NCBI GenBank assembly: GCA_945897825.1
Contig: CAMDGX010000006.1
Coordinates: forward strand, 20,495-84,494
Source: Asaia bogorensis
Lineage (GTDB): Bacteria > Pseudomonadota > Alphaproteobacteria > Acetobacterales > Acetobacteraceae
Direction of reading: 5' to 3'
Length of the DNA stretch: 64,000 nucleotides
In this document: positions 16,465 through 25,331 of the stretch, piece after piece
Numbering within the stretch: the first letter of the stretch is position 1
Layout of the letters: each line of letters starts with the position of its first letter
The notes under the pieces: model-generated
Seen by the model: the letters and a program-made list of their open reading frames with translations, nothing else
Databases searched by the model: none
What the model was told of the DNA's origin: nothing
Position numbers and translations under genes: made by a program

Positions 16465-18156
16465 ATGAAGGCTAGAATGCTCGCCGCCGGTCCGCTGGCC
16501 GTGGCGCTCGTCGCCGCCAGCGGTGCCGCGCTGGCACAGGCGCCCAAGCCGCAATACGGCGGCAACCTGGAGATCGTCACCGTCTCGTCGACCATTTCCG
16601 CCCTGTCGTGGGATCCCGGCGACTACGCCTGGAAAACCAACCACGACAACCTGCATTTCGAGACGCTGTTCGCCGGCGACCTCGACAAGTCGATCCGCCG
16701 CGGCGGCAAGTACAATTACCGCCCGGATGCCTGGCTGGCAGAGGACGCCCTGCGCGGCGAACTGGCCGAGACGTGGGAGTGGAAGCAGAACCCGCTGCGC
16801 ATCGAGATCAAGCTGCGCAAAGGCATCATGTGGCCCGCCAAGGCCGGCGTCATGGAAAGCCGCGAATTCAACGCCGACGACGTTGTCGCCACCTTCAACC
16901 GCCAGCTGACCAGCCCCAAGGCGTTCAAGGACTACTACTACTACGTCGACAAGGTGGAGGCGACCGACCGCCACACCGTCACCTTCTTCATGAAGGAATA
17001 CCACGCCGACTGGGACTACCGCTTCGGCTGGGGCTACTATTCCGCGATCTATCCGCAGGAACTGGTCAAGGCTGGCATCGGCAACTGGCGCAACGCGGTC
17101 GGCACCGGCCCGTTCCAGCTGGTCGACTACGTGCAGGGCAACTCCCAGACCTACGCCAAGAACCCGATCTACTGGGACAAGGACAAGATCGACGGCGTCG
17201 AATACAAACTGCCCTTCGTCGATCGCGTCACCTACCGGATCATGCGCGACGAGACCACGCAGCACACCGCGCTGCGCACCGGCAAGATCGACATCCTCGA
17301 GTCCATCAGCTGGACGGCGGTGGAGAGCCTGAAGAAGAGCGCGCCGCAGCTGCAGTGGTCGAAGTGGCTGAACTACTCGGGCGTGTTCCTGTCGATGCGT
17401 GTCGACCAGAAGCCGTTCGACGACATCCGGGTGCGCCGCGCGCTGAACCTGGCCGTCAATCAGGTCGAGATCGCCAAGGAATACTACGGCGGCAATGCGG
17501 AGCTGTTCGCCTATCCGCAGCACCCGGACTACATCGGCTATTTCGAGCCGCTGGACAAGATGCCTGACTCGGTGAAGGAGCTGTTCACCTACAACCCCGA
17601 GAAGGCCAAGAAGCTGCTGGCCGAGGCCGGCTATCCCAAGGGCTTCAGCTTCAAGGTCCAGGTCTGCTCCTGCTCGCCCGACAACATGGAGCTGCTGCCG
17701 CTGGTGGCCGGCTACCTGGAGCAGGTGGGCGTGAAGGTCGAGATCCAGCCGATGGAATACGGCGCCTACCTCTCGGCCATGACCACGGCCAAGCACACCG
17801 CCGGCTACTTCATGACCAACGGCCACACCAACCCCACCCGCACGCTGCACAAGAGCTTCACCCCCGGGCAGCTCTGGGGCCCCTCGATGTGGAGCACGCC
17901 CGAATACACTGCCAAGATGGACAAGGCCTACGCCACGAAGGATGAAGGCGAGCGCCAGGCGATCATCCGCGAAATGACCCGCGAGGTGCTCGACGCCGCG
18001 CCCTACATCTGGCTGCCGATCCAGTACCGCTACACCGCGTGGTGGCCCTGGGTGAAGAACTACGACGGCGAGCTGCGCGTCGGCGCGGTGAAGCCGGGCC
18101 CGGTCTATGCCCGCATCTGGCTCGACCAGGAAATGAAGAAGAAGATGGGGTACTAA
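16465..18156 (+). CDS. Peptide-type ABC substrate-binding protein (SBP family 5), operon 2
   Basis: 563 residues with a Sec signal peptide ending AALAQA. AAGGAGGG lies seven bases before the ATG. The mature sequence begins PKPQYGGNLEIVTVSST. It includes ESREFNADDVVATFNRQL, GTGPFQLVDYVQGNS and the helix PFDDIRVRRALNLAVNQ, the usual family 5 landmarks. It is rich in aromatic residues (many Tyr/Trp), as expected for a hydrophobic ligand pocket. Larger than the other binding proteins here and only distantly related, so this operon probably serves a different solute. Confidence 0.92.
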   Translation: MKARMLAAGPLAVALVAASGAALAQAPKPQYGGNLEIVTVSSTISALSWDPGDYAWKTNHDNLHFETLFAGDLDKSIRRGGKYNYRPDAWLAEDALRGELAETWEWKQNPLRIEIKLRKGIMWPAKAGVMESREFNADDVVATFNRQLTSPKAFKDYYYYVDKVEATDRHTVTFFMKEYHADWDYRFGWGYYSAIYPQELVKAGIGNWRNAVGTGPFQLVDYVQGNSQTYAKNPIYWDKDKIDGVEYKLPFVDRVTYRIMRDETTQHTALRTGKIDILESISWTAVESLKKSAPQLQWSKWLNYSGVFLSMRVDQKPFDDIRVRRALNLAVNQVEIAKEYYGGNAELFAYPQHPDYIGYFEPLDKMPDSVKELFTYNPEKAKKLLAEAGYPKGFSFKVQVCSCSPDNMELLPLVAGYLEQVGVKVEIQPMEYGAYLSAMTTAKHTAGYFMTNGHTNPTRTLHKSFTPGQLWGPSMWSTPEYTAKMDKAYATKDEGERQAIIREMTREVLDAAPYIWLPIQYRYTAWWPWVKNYDGELRVGAVKPGPVYARIWLDQEMKKKMGY

Positions 18157-19155
18157 GTGTCCAAGCTCCTGGAGGTCCGCAACCTCACCACCCGCTTCCG
18201 CACGGAACGCGGGTCGGTGACCGCGGTGGACGATGTGTCGTTCGAAGTGGATGCCGGCGAAACCCTCGCGATCGTCGGCGAAAGCGGATCGGGCAAGAGC
18301 GTCACGGCGCTCTCGCTCATGCGCCTCATCCCCAACCCGCCCGGCGAGATCGTCAAGGGCTCCGTGATGTTCGAGGGGCGCGACCTCCTCAAGATCACGG
18401 AATCCGAGATGCGCGACGTGCGCGGCGACCGCATCGCCATGATCTTCCAGGAGCCGATGACCTCGCTGAACCCCTCGCTCACCGTGGGGTTGCAGGTGGG
18501 GGAACCGGTGGCGCTGCACCGCGGCGCCAGTTGGAAGGCGGCCATGGAGAGGGCCGGCGAAATGCTGGCACGGGTGCGAATCCCCGACGCGAAGGCGCGC
18601 GTCGAGGCCTACCCGCACCAGTTCTCCGGCGGCATGCGCCAGCGCGCCATGATCGCCATGGCGCTGTCCTGCCAGCCGAAGCTGATCATCGCCGACGAGC
18701 CGACGACCGCACTCGACGTCACTGTGCAGTCGCAGATCCTGTCGCTGCTCAAGGAACTGACCCGCGAGACCGGCGCCGCGCTCATCCTGATCACCCACGA
18801 CCTCGGCGTCGTCGCGCGCTATGCCGACCGGGTGTGCGTGATGTATGGCGGCCGCGTCGCCGAAACCGGCACGGCGCGCGACATCTACAAGCGCCCGCAG
18901 CATCCCTACACGATGGGCCTGATGGCCTGCGTCCCGCGCCTCGACCAGGTGCTCGGCCGCCGCCTGGTGCCGATCGACGGCCAGCCGCCCGACCTCACCC
19001 GCATGCCGCCGGGCTGCGCCTTCGCCCCGCGCTGCCGCTTCGTCACCGACCGTTGCAACGCCGAACGCCCGACGCTCGACCCCGTCGGCAACGGCCACAT
19101 GAAGGCGTGCTTTGTCGATGCCCATGCCGAATCAGCGGTCCACGCCGATGCCTGA
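18157..19155 (+). CDS. Oligopeptide ABC transporter ATP-binding subunit D, operon 2
   Basis: 332 residues from a GTG directly after the binding-protein TAA. Walker [10 protein letters not shown] loop [11 protein letters not shown], signature FSGGMRQR, Walker [14 protein letters not shown] loop ITHDLGVV. Full-length C-terminal oligopeptide domain with the cysteine-containing [15 protein letters not shown] stretch (about 288-303). Catalytically complete. Confidence 0.92.
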   Translation: MSKLLEVRNLTTRFRTERGSVTAVDDVSFEVDAGETLAIVGESGSGKSVTALSLMRLIPNPPGEIVKGSVMFEGRDLLKITESEMRDVRGDRIAMIFQEPMTSLNPSLTVGLQVGEPVALHRGASWKAAMERAGEMLARVRIPDAKARVEAYPHQFSGGMRQRAMIAMALSCQPKLIIADEPTTALDVTVQSQILSLLKELTRETGAALILITHDLGVVARYADRVCVMYGGRVAETGTARDIYKRPQHPYTMGLMACVPRLDQVLGRRLVPIDGQPPDLTRMPPGCAFAPRCRFVTDRCNAERPTLDPVGNGHMKACFVDAHAESAVHADA

Positions 19156-20131
19156 CGCCACGCCGCTGCTGGTCGTCGAAGACCTCAAGGTGCACTTTCC
19201 GGTCATGTCCGGCGCGGTGTTCTCGCGCCAGGTGGCCTCTGTGAAGGCCGTCGACGGCGTGTCCTTCACGCTGAACCGCGGCGAAACGCTGGGCCTGGTC
19301 GGCGAATCCGGCTGCGGCAAGTCCACCACCGGCCTTGCCATCCTGCGCATGCTCGACATCACCGGCGGGCGGATCGTGTTCGACGGCGAGGACATCACCG
19401 GCCACGGCCGCACCCAGATGCAGCCAATCCGCAAGCGCATGCAGATGGTCTACCAGGATCCGTTCGGATCGCTGAACCCGCGCATGAAGGTCGTCGACCT
19501 GATCGCCGAGCCGATGATCGTGCACAACCTCCTGCCCAGCAAGCAGGCCCGTGCCGACCGCGCCCGCGAACTGCTCGCCCTGGTCGGCCTGCGCCCGGAC
19601 ATGGCGGACCGCTACATCCACGAATTCTCCGGCGGCCAGCGCCAGCGCATCGGCGTCGCCCGGGCGCTGTCGATGGAACCGGAGCTGCTTATCTGCGACG
19701 AGCCCGTCTCGGCGCTGGACGTTTCGATCCAGGCCCAGATCGTCAACCTGTTCCAGGACCTGCAGCAGAGCCTCGGCCTCACCTACGTCTTCGTCGCCCA
19801 CGACCTCGCCGTCGTGCGCCACATCAGCGACCGCATCGCCGTGATGTATCTCGGCCGCATCGTCGAGATCGCCGACCGCGAGACGCTCTACAACCGCCCG
19901 CTGCACCCCTACACCCAGGCACTGCTGGCCGCCGTCCCGATCCCGGACCCCGAGATCGAGGCCACCCGCCCGCAGATCGCGGTCACCGGCGAAGTGCCGA
20001 GCGCGCTCCGCCCGCCGCCGGGCTGCCGCTTCCACACCCGCTGCCCGCGCGCCACCGATGTCTGCAAGGTCGACGAACCCAACCTGCGCGATCTCGGCGG
20101 CGGACAACTGGTGTCCTGCCACCACGTTTGA
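19148..20131 (+). CDS. Oligopeptide ABC transporter ATP-binding subunit F, operon 2
   Basis: 327 residues from the ATG at 19148, which overlaps the D-subunit stop by eight bases. Other in-frame starts at 19112-19124 would only add a non-conserved lead. Walker A GESGCGKST, Q loop VYQDPFGSLNP, signature FSGGQRQR, Walker B LICDEPVSALD, H loop AHDLAVV. Cysteine-containing C-terminal segment GCRFHTRCPRATDVC is present. Last gene of operon 2; a GC-rich palindromic repeat follows seven bases later. Confidence 0.9.
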   Translation: MPDATPLLVVEDLKVHFPVMSGAVFSRQVASVKAVDGVSFTLNRGETLGLVGESGCGKSTTGLAILRMLDITGGRIVFDGEDITGHGRTQMQPIRKRMQMVYQDPFGSLNPRMKVVDLIAEPMIVHNLLPSKQARADRARELLALVGLRPDMADRYIHEFSGGQRQRIGVARALSMEPELLICDEPVSALDVSIQAQIVNLFQDLQQSLGLTYVFVAHDLAVVRHISDRIAVMYLGRIVEIADRETLYNRPLHPYTQALLAAVPIPDPEIEATRPQIAVTGEVPSALRPPPGCRFHTRCPRATDVCKVDEPNLRDLGGGQLVSCHHV

Positions 20132-20137
20132 GAAAGA

Positions 20138-20179
20138 CCAGGGCTCTGCCCTGGACCCGCAAAGGGCCGGCGGCCCTTT
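20138..20179. repeat. GC-rich REP-like palindromic unit, copy A
   Basis: Two adjacent hairpins: CCAGGGC-TCT-GCCCTGG (20138-20154) and AAAGGGCC-GGC-GGCCCTTT (20161-20179). It sits between convergent operons and can serve as a bidirectional terminator. The motif CCAGGG...CCCTGGACCC recurs at 31725. Confidence 0.85.
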
Positions 20180-20279
20180 GATCCCCATTACTTGAAAGGG
20201 GCTCGGCGCGTCGCGCCCGGGTGCGCGAAGTATCAGGCGGGGTGCGGGGATGAGCCCCGCTCGCCGCGGAGATCAGTAT

Positions 20280-21251
20280 TCAGCGCGACAGCGGAATCCG
20301 GCTCGTGCCTTCCAGCACCCGCAGGCACGCCACGCGCCGGTCAGCGCCGACCAGGTTCGGCGTCGGCGCGCCGCTGCGGCAGCGGTTCTCGGCGATCGGG
20401 CAACGCGGCGCGAAGCCGCAGCCCGGCGTGCGGTCCTCCGGGGTCGGCGGTTCCCCGCGCAGGCGAATGCGCCGCCCCCGGCGCGCCAGGTCGGCCGCAA
20501 GATGGGCCGACAGCAGCGCCTGGGTATAGGGATGCAGCGCATCGCGCAGGATGTCCGCGGTCGCCCCCTCCTCCACGATCTCGCCCAGGTAGAGCACGGC
20601 GATCCGGTCGGCCACCGGCTGCACCGCGGCGATGTCGTGGCCGGTCATCACGATCGCCGTCCCGCCCGCGCGCAGCTCCGCCAGCAGGTTCAGCAGGTCC
20701 GCCGCCGCCGCCACGTCGAGGTCGCGCGTCGGCTCGTCGAGCACCAGCAACCGCGGCTGGGTCACGATCGCGCGGCCGACATTGACCAGCTGTCGCCGGT
20801 CGATGCCCATCTCCCCCGGCCGCCGCTCCAGCTCCGCCGGCAACAGCCGCAGCCGCTCGGCCAGCGCATCCACCGTCGCGCGCCGCTCCCCGGCGCTCAT
20901 GCCCGTGTGCAGGCGCAGCGGTTCCTCGATCAGCGCGCGCGCCGTCATGCGCGGGTCCAGCACCATGGCCGCGTCGCGGAACACCATCGCCATCCGGCTG
21001 CGCAACCGCCGCAGCCGGCGCTCCGGCATCGCGGTGATGTCGCTGCCCTCGAACAGGACCGCCCCGCCATCCGGCACCACCAGGCGCAGGAAGCTGCGCG
21101 CCAGCGACGATTTCCCGGACCCGGCCTCGCCGACCACGCCGAGGAGCTGCCCTTCCTCCACCTGCAGGTCGATGCGCGTCAGCGCCGCCACGCGGCGCTC
21201 GCCGGGCCCCACGCTGACCGACACGCGGCGCAGTTCGCCCACCACGCTCAT
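20280..21251 (-). CDS. Degenerate Opp-type ABC ATP-binding subunit (F-like)
   Basis: 323 residues; start ATG at 21251 overlaps the upstream stop by four bases. Walker A GEAGSGKS (41-48), Walker B LLVLDEPT and H loop TGHDIAAV are intact, as is the C-terminal GCGFAPRCPIAENRC segment. The Q-loop glutamine is replaced by Arg92 in VFRDAAMVLDP. The LSGGQ signature is unrecognisable: the region reads RPGEMGIDRRQL (144-155). Such a subunit could bind ATP but would not complete the partner's site in the normal way. Either the pair works asymmetrically or it is decaying. Last gene of a four-gene cluster with no binding protein. Confidence 0.85.
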   Translation of the reverse strand: MSVVGELRRVSVSVGPGERRVAALTRIDLQVEEGQLLGVVGEAGSGKSSLARSFLRLVVPDGGAVLFEGSDITAMPERRLRRLRSRMAMVFRDAAMVLDPRMTARALIEEPLRLHTGMSAGERRATVDALAERLRLLPAELERRPGEMGIDRRQLVNVGRAIVTQPRLLVLDEPTRDLDVAAAADLLNLLAELRAGGTAIVMTGHDIAAVQPVADRIAVLYLGEIVEEGATADILRDALHPYTQALLSAHLAADLARRGRRIRLRGEPPTPEDRTPGCGFAPRCPIAENRCRSGAPTPNLVGADRRVACLRVLEGTSRIPLSR

Positions 21252-22192
21252 GCGGCACCGATGCGCGCGAAATGGCAGCGCGCGGCATGCACCCCGGCCC
21301 CCACCAGCGGCGGCGCCGTGGCGCAGCGCTCGGTGGCCTGGTCGCAGCGCGGCCGGTAGGGGCACCCCTCCCCGCCTTCCGGCAGCGGCCCGCCATAGGC
21401 CCGCCCGCCGCCGGTCGCCAGCCGGTCCGGCATGATCCCGATCAGCGTGCGCGTGAACGGATGCGCCGGGCGCGCGAACACCTGCGCCACCGGCCCCTGC
21501 TCCACCACCTGCCCGGCGAACATCACCGCCACGTCGTCGCAATACTGCGCCACCACGCCGAGGTCGCGGGTGATGATCACGCCGCCGATCCGCCGCCGCC
21601 GCAGCTCCAGGTGCAGCAGGTCGAGGATCTGCATCTGCGTGGTGATATCCAGCCCCGCCGTCGGCTCGTCGGCGATCAGCAGCTGGGGCTCGTTAATCAG
21701 CGCCAGCGCCACCACCACCCGCTGCACCGTCCCCGGCGTCAGCTCGTGCGGCCACTCCCGCACCCGCAGCCGCGGCTCCGGAATGCCCATCGAGGACATG
21801 ATCGTCTCCGCCCGCCACGCCGCCTCGGCCTTGACGATGGGGCGATGGATGCTCATCGCGCGGATCAACTGCGCACCCACCCGGGTCGAGGGATCCAGCG
21901 TGGCATGCCCCGACTGCACGACGAAGCCGATGCGCGCGCCGCGCACGCGCGTGAGGTCGGCGTCGGACATGCGCAGCAGGTCCTGCCCCTCGAACAGCGC
22001 CCTGCCACCCACCACGCGCGCTGCCGGCCGCAGCAGCCCCAGGATGGCGCTGGCGGTCAGGGACTTGCCCGCCCCATGCTCGCCCACCAGCCCCAGGATC
22101 CGCCCCTTGACGACGCGGAACGACACCCCGGCCAGGGCCGGAGCCCCGTCGGCGACGCGCTCCACGCGCAGGTCCTGCACATCCAGCAGCAT
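21248..22192 (-). CDS. Degenerate Opp-type ABC ATP-binding subunit (D-like)
   Basis: 314 residues. Walker A GEHGAGKS (37-44), Q loop VVQSGHATLDP and Walker B LLIADEPTAGLD are recognisable. The signature is LTPGTVQR (151-158) instead of LSGGxxQR, and the H-loop histidine is replaced by Arg209 in IITRDLGVV. The C-terminal GCPYRPRCDQATERC stretch is retained. With the similarly altered subunit encoded downstream, both composite ATP sites in the heterodimer lack canonical residues. The reading frame is intact and codon use is normal, so it is not an obvious pseudogene. Confidence 0.85.
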   Translation of the reverse strand: MLLDVQDLRVERVADGAPALAGVSFRVVKGRILGLVGEHGAGKSLTASAILGLLRPAARVVGGRALFEGQDLLRMSDADLTRVRGARIGFVVQSGHATLDPSTRVGAQLIRAMSIHRPIVKAEAAWRAETIMSSMGIPEPRLRVREWPHELTPGTVQRVVVALALINEPQLLIADEPTAGLDITTQMQILDLLHLELRRRRIGGVIITRDLGVVAQYCDDVAVMFAGQVVEQGPVAQVFARPAHPFTRTLIGIMPDRLATGGGRAYGGPLPEGGEGCPYRPRCDQATERCATAPPLVGAGVHAARCHFARIGAA

Positions 22193-23070
22193 CAGCCCCG
22201 CCCTCCCGCGCCGATGCCCGACCCGGGAGCGCCCCGCAGCAGCAACCGCTCATCGAGCGACCCCGCCAGCGTGTGCAGCGCCGCGCCGAACAGCAACAGC
22301 GCCAGGCCCGGGAACACCGCCGCCCACCACTGCCCGGCCAACAGGTACTCGGTGCCCTCGCGGATCATCGTCCCCCATTCGGTCGCGCTGGTCGCGGTCG
22401 CGATGCCCACGAACCCCATCGCCGCCAGCGTCCCCAGCGCCCAGGCCGCCTGGCGTGGAATCTCGCCGGCGATGCGCGCCAGGGTGTTGGGCAGCAAGTG
22501 CACCAGCACCGTGCGCAGCACCGGGCTGCCGATCGCCGTCGCCCCTTCGATGAACCCGCTGTCGTGCATGGCGCGCACATGGTCGCGCATGGCCCGCGCG
22601 AACACCACCGCCTGCAGCAGGCCGATCGCCACCACCACATGGCGCAGCGACGGGCCCATCGCCACCACCAGCGCCATGGCCAGCAGCATCGGCGGCACCA
22701 GCCCGACCCCCTGCACCAGGCGCCGCAGCAGCCGGTCGAGCCACCCGCCGCGCAGCCCAGCCGCCAGCCCGACCGGCGCGCCGATCCCGATCCCCACCAG
22801 CAGCGCGGCCAGCGGCACGAGGAAGGCATAGCGCGCGCCATCGATCACCCGCGCCAGAACGTCGCGCCCGCTGGCATCGGTGCCCATCGGATGGCGCAGC
22901 GACGGGAACGCCAGCACGCGCTGCGCATCCTCGAACGCGAGACCCTGCGGCCAGGCCACCGGGCGCACCAGCAGCGCCGCCGCGAACCCCGCCAGCACCA
23001 GCAGGCCGAACGCCACCCCCAGCCCCCGGTCCTGGAGCCCGCGCAACAGCCGCATCGCCCGCGTCGTCAT
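22192..23070 (-). CDS. Dpp/Opp-type ABC permease C, orphan cluster
   Basis: 292 residues, start ATG at 23070 overlapping the preceding stop by four bases. An Arg-rich N-terminus leads into TM1, then HPMGTDASGRDVLARVIDGA and the coupling loop SGFIEGATAIGSPVLRTVLVHLLP. The C-terminus drifts into a Gly-rich tail (GAPGSGIGAGGRG). Inner-membrane partner of the permease at 23067. Confidence 0.85.
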   Translation of the reverse strand: MTTRAMRLLRGLQDRGLGVAFGLLVLAGFAAALLVRPVAWPQGLAFEDAQRVLAFPSLRHPMGTDASGRDVLARVIDGARYAFLVPLAALLVGIGIGAPVGLAAGLRGGWLDRLLRRLVQGVGLVPPMLLAMALVVAMGPSLRHVVVAIGLLQAVVFARAMRDHVRAMHDSGFIEGATAIGSPVLRTVLVHLLPNTLARIAGEIPRQAAWALGTLAAMGFVGIATATSATEWGTMIREGTEYLLAGQWWAAVFPGLALLLFGAALHTLAGSLDERLLLRGAPGSGIGAGGRG

Positions 23071-24083
23071 GCCCGGCGCACCCGCAGCCGCACCAGGCGC
23101 AGCACCAGCGCATGGAACCCGTGCACCAACAGCGCGAACACCCCGGTCAGCAGGATGAAGCCCTGCACCGCCGCGAAATCGGCCTTTGCCATCGCATCCA
23201 GCCCATAGTGCCCCACCCCGCCCCAGGCGAACACGAACTCCACCAGCGCCGTGGTCCCGATCAGCGTCGCCGTCTGCGCCGTCAGCCCCGACAGGATCGC
23301 CGGCAGAGCGCCCCACAGCGCAATCCCCGTCAGCATCTCGCGCGACATCCCCTGGGCGCGCGCATAGGCCAGGTGGGCAGTCTGCAACTGCACCAGCACC
23401 GCCGAGCGCACCAGCAGCGTCAACGACGCGCCCACCAGCAGCGCCAGCGACAGCACCGGCAGGATCAGCTGCCCGAGCGCCGCGCGCGCCGCCACCGCGT
23501 CCTGCATCAGCACCGCATCGACGAACACGCTGCCGGTCACCACCGGCGGCGGGGTCAGCACCACGCTCAACCGCCCCGACGGTGCCGGCGACAGGTCCAG
23601 CCAGCGGAAGAACACCAGCAGCAGCACCAGGCACAGCAGGAAGGGCGGCATCGCCTCGCCCAGGATCGCCGCCCCCCGCACCGTCCGATCCTCGGCGCCG
23701 CCGCGGGCAAACGCCGCCGCAACCCCCATCGGCACGCCGATCATCGCGCCGATCAGCAGCCCGAACAGCATCAGTTCCAGCGTCGCCGGCACCCGGCGCA
23801 TCAGCTCGGCCAGCACCGGCTCGGCGGTCAGCCACGAACGGCCGAAATCGAGGCTGACGACGCGGATCACATAGCGGATGAACTGCACCGCCGCCGGCCG
23901 GTCGAGCGCGTAGTCGGCCACCAGCTGCGCCTGCTCCTCCGGCAACGGGCTCGGCCCGCCCAACAGCACCACCGGCGGCGCCGCCCCCAGCTTCAGCAGC
24001 ACAAAGCTCAGCACCACCAGCACCAGGATCAGGAGCGCGGCAAGCCCCAGCAGGCGCAGGAGATAACGGCCCGGTCGCTCCAT
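23067..24083 (-). CDS. Dpp/Opp-type ABC permease B, orphan cluster
   Basis: 338 residues from the ATG at 24083, which fits the family length. The frame continues upstream through a 24-base tandem duplication, and a TTG at 24176 is a weaker alternative. Six hydrophobic segments and the coupling loop AHLAYARAQGMSREMLTGIALWGAL are visible, with the FAWGGVGHYGLDAMAKADF helix after it. First gene of the B-C-D-F cluster; no binding-protein gene is adjacent on either side. Confidence 0.82.
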   Translation of the reverse strand: MERPGRYLLRLLGLAALLILVLVVLSFVLLKLGAAPPVVLLGGPSPLPEEQAQLVADYALDRPAAVQFIRYVIRVVSLDFGRSWLTAEPVLAELMRRVPATLELMLFGLLIGAMIGVPMGVAAAFARGGAEDRTVRGAAILGEAMPPFLLCLVLLLVFFRWLDLSPAPSGRLSVVLTPPPVVTGSVFVDAVLMQDAVAARAALGQLILPVLSLALLVGASLTLLVRSAVLVQLQTAHLAYARAQGMSREMLTGIALWGALPAILSGLTAQTATLIGTTALVEFVFAWGGVGHYGLDAMAKADFAAVQGFILLTGVFALLVHGFHALVLRLVRLRVRRA

Positions 24084-24451
24084 GGGTTCAGTCAGCCCTC
24101 GGCGCCATGCGCCCGGCAGCCCTCGGCGCCATGCGCCCGGCTCGGCGGCGGGAAGGGGATGCCATCGCTCGCTCAATCATAGGCTCACTCCCTGGGATCG
24201 GTGCTCCCGGGCCCCCTGCCGCATGATGCCACCCGTCATCGGCCAGCGTCCGGCGCCCCGGCGAGCGTGAGGCCCGGCGCGCCACAGGGCCGGCGTCCGA
24301 ACATCGTCCGTGCCGTCCAAACGCCACGCTCCATCCACGCACAACCGGATCGATCGAGCAAAGCGGAACCACGGCCCAGCGCATACCACGAATCGCGCCG
24401 ATGACAACCTTCTGATTGCCCGGCTGAAACCGCTCCGTTACCGCTTGCGCC
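24084..24451 (-). other. Gap between sugar importer and orphan peptide-type cluster
   Basis: 368 bases with no gene I can support. It holds the tandem duplication at 24093-24140. The rest is GC-rich without a clear promoter or terminator. It separates the sugar-permease stop from the permease-B start, so the orphan cluster may have its own promoter here. Confidence 0.5.
24093..24140. repeat. Perfect 24-base tandem duplication
   Basis: Two identical 24-base units (24093-24116 and 24117-24140) beginning CAGCCCTCGGCGCC. The unit is a multiple of three, so it would add eight residues if the upstream start of the permease were used. Probably a slippage product. Confidence 0.9.
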
Positions 24452-25318
24452 TCAGCCCTTCACCGCCCCCGCCGTCAGCCCCGAGGCGTACTGGTCCACG
24501 AAGAACGAATACACCAGCGCCACCGGCACCGACCCCAGCAAGGCGCCCGCCATCAGCGGCCCCCAGAAATAGAAATCCGCCCGCGTCAGCTGCACCAGAA
24601 CCCCCACCGGGATGGTCCGCTCCGCACTCGCCGTCACCAGCGTCAGCGCATAGATGAACTCGTTCCACGACAGCGTGAACGAGAAGATCCCCGCCGACAG
24701 GATGCCCGGCCGCGCCAGCGGCAGCGCGATCCGCAGCATCGCCCCCAGCCGCGTCAGCCCATCGATCCGCGCGCATTCCTCCAGCTCGGCCGGGATGGTG
24801 CGGAAATACCCGCTCATCAGCCAGGTCACGAACGGCACCAGGAAGGTCGGATACACCAGCACCAGCGCCCAGATCGTGTCGTCCATGCCGATGCTGGCCA
24901 TCACCTCCACCATCGGGATGAACAGCAGCGTCGTCGGCACCAGGTAGGTCACGAAGATCGCCGTGCCCACGAACTCCGCGCCCCGGAACCGCAGTCGCGC
25001 CAGCGCATACCCCGCCGGCACCCCCATCACCAGCGCGATCGCCGTCGACAGCGTGGCGACCAGCATCGTGTTGCCGACCCAGGTGACGAAATCGGTCTTC
25101 TCGAACAGGAACAGGAAATGGTCGAAGGTCGGGTTCGCCACATACAGCGGGCTCTTCGACCCGTCATACAGCTCCGAATCCGGCTTCAGCGCCGTGATCA
25201 GCATCCAGTAGAAAGGCCCCACCAGGAACACCAGGAAGAACCCCAGCGGCGCCCATACGAACAGCGCCCGCTCCATCCGTGGATGGTTCGACGTGATCGC
25301 CCCGCGCGCGATGGCCAT
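24452..25318 (-). CDS. Sugar ABC permease, MalG/CUT1 type
   Basis: 288 residues from the ATG at 25318, with GAGGGGGG eight bases upstream. The CUT1 coupling loop EECARIDGLTRLGAML followed by LPLARPGI is clear, with six hydrophobic segments, including one ending SWNEFIYALTLV. It forms an inner-membrane channel with the next gene's product. No MalK-like ATPase gene accompanies the set, so an ATPase encoded elsewhere must be shared. Confidence 0.9.
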   Translation of the reverse strand: MAIARGAITSNHPRMERALFVWAPLGFFLVFLVGPFYWMLITALKPDSELYDGSKSPLYVANPTFDHFLFLFEKTDFVTWVGNTMLVATLSTAIALVMGVPAGYALARLRFRGAEFVGTAIFVTYLVPTTLLFIPMVEVMASIGMDDTIWALVLVYPTFLVPFVTWLMSGYFRTIPAELEECARIDGLTRLGAMLRIALPLARPGILSAGIFSFTLSWNEFIYALTLVTASAERTIPVGVLVQLTRADFYFWGPLMAGALLGSVPVALVYSFFVDQYASGLTAGAVKG

Positions 25319-25331
25319 GCCCAAGCCCCCC

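Noticed and set aside
16375..19125. 916-codon minus-strand open frame opposite operon 2
   Set aside because: Low-complexity His/Val/Ala/Arg composition and no start signal; shadow of the binding protein and ATPase genes.
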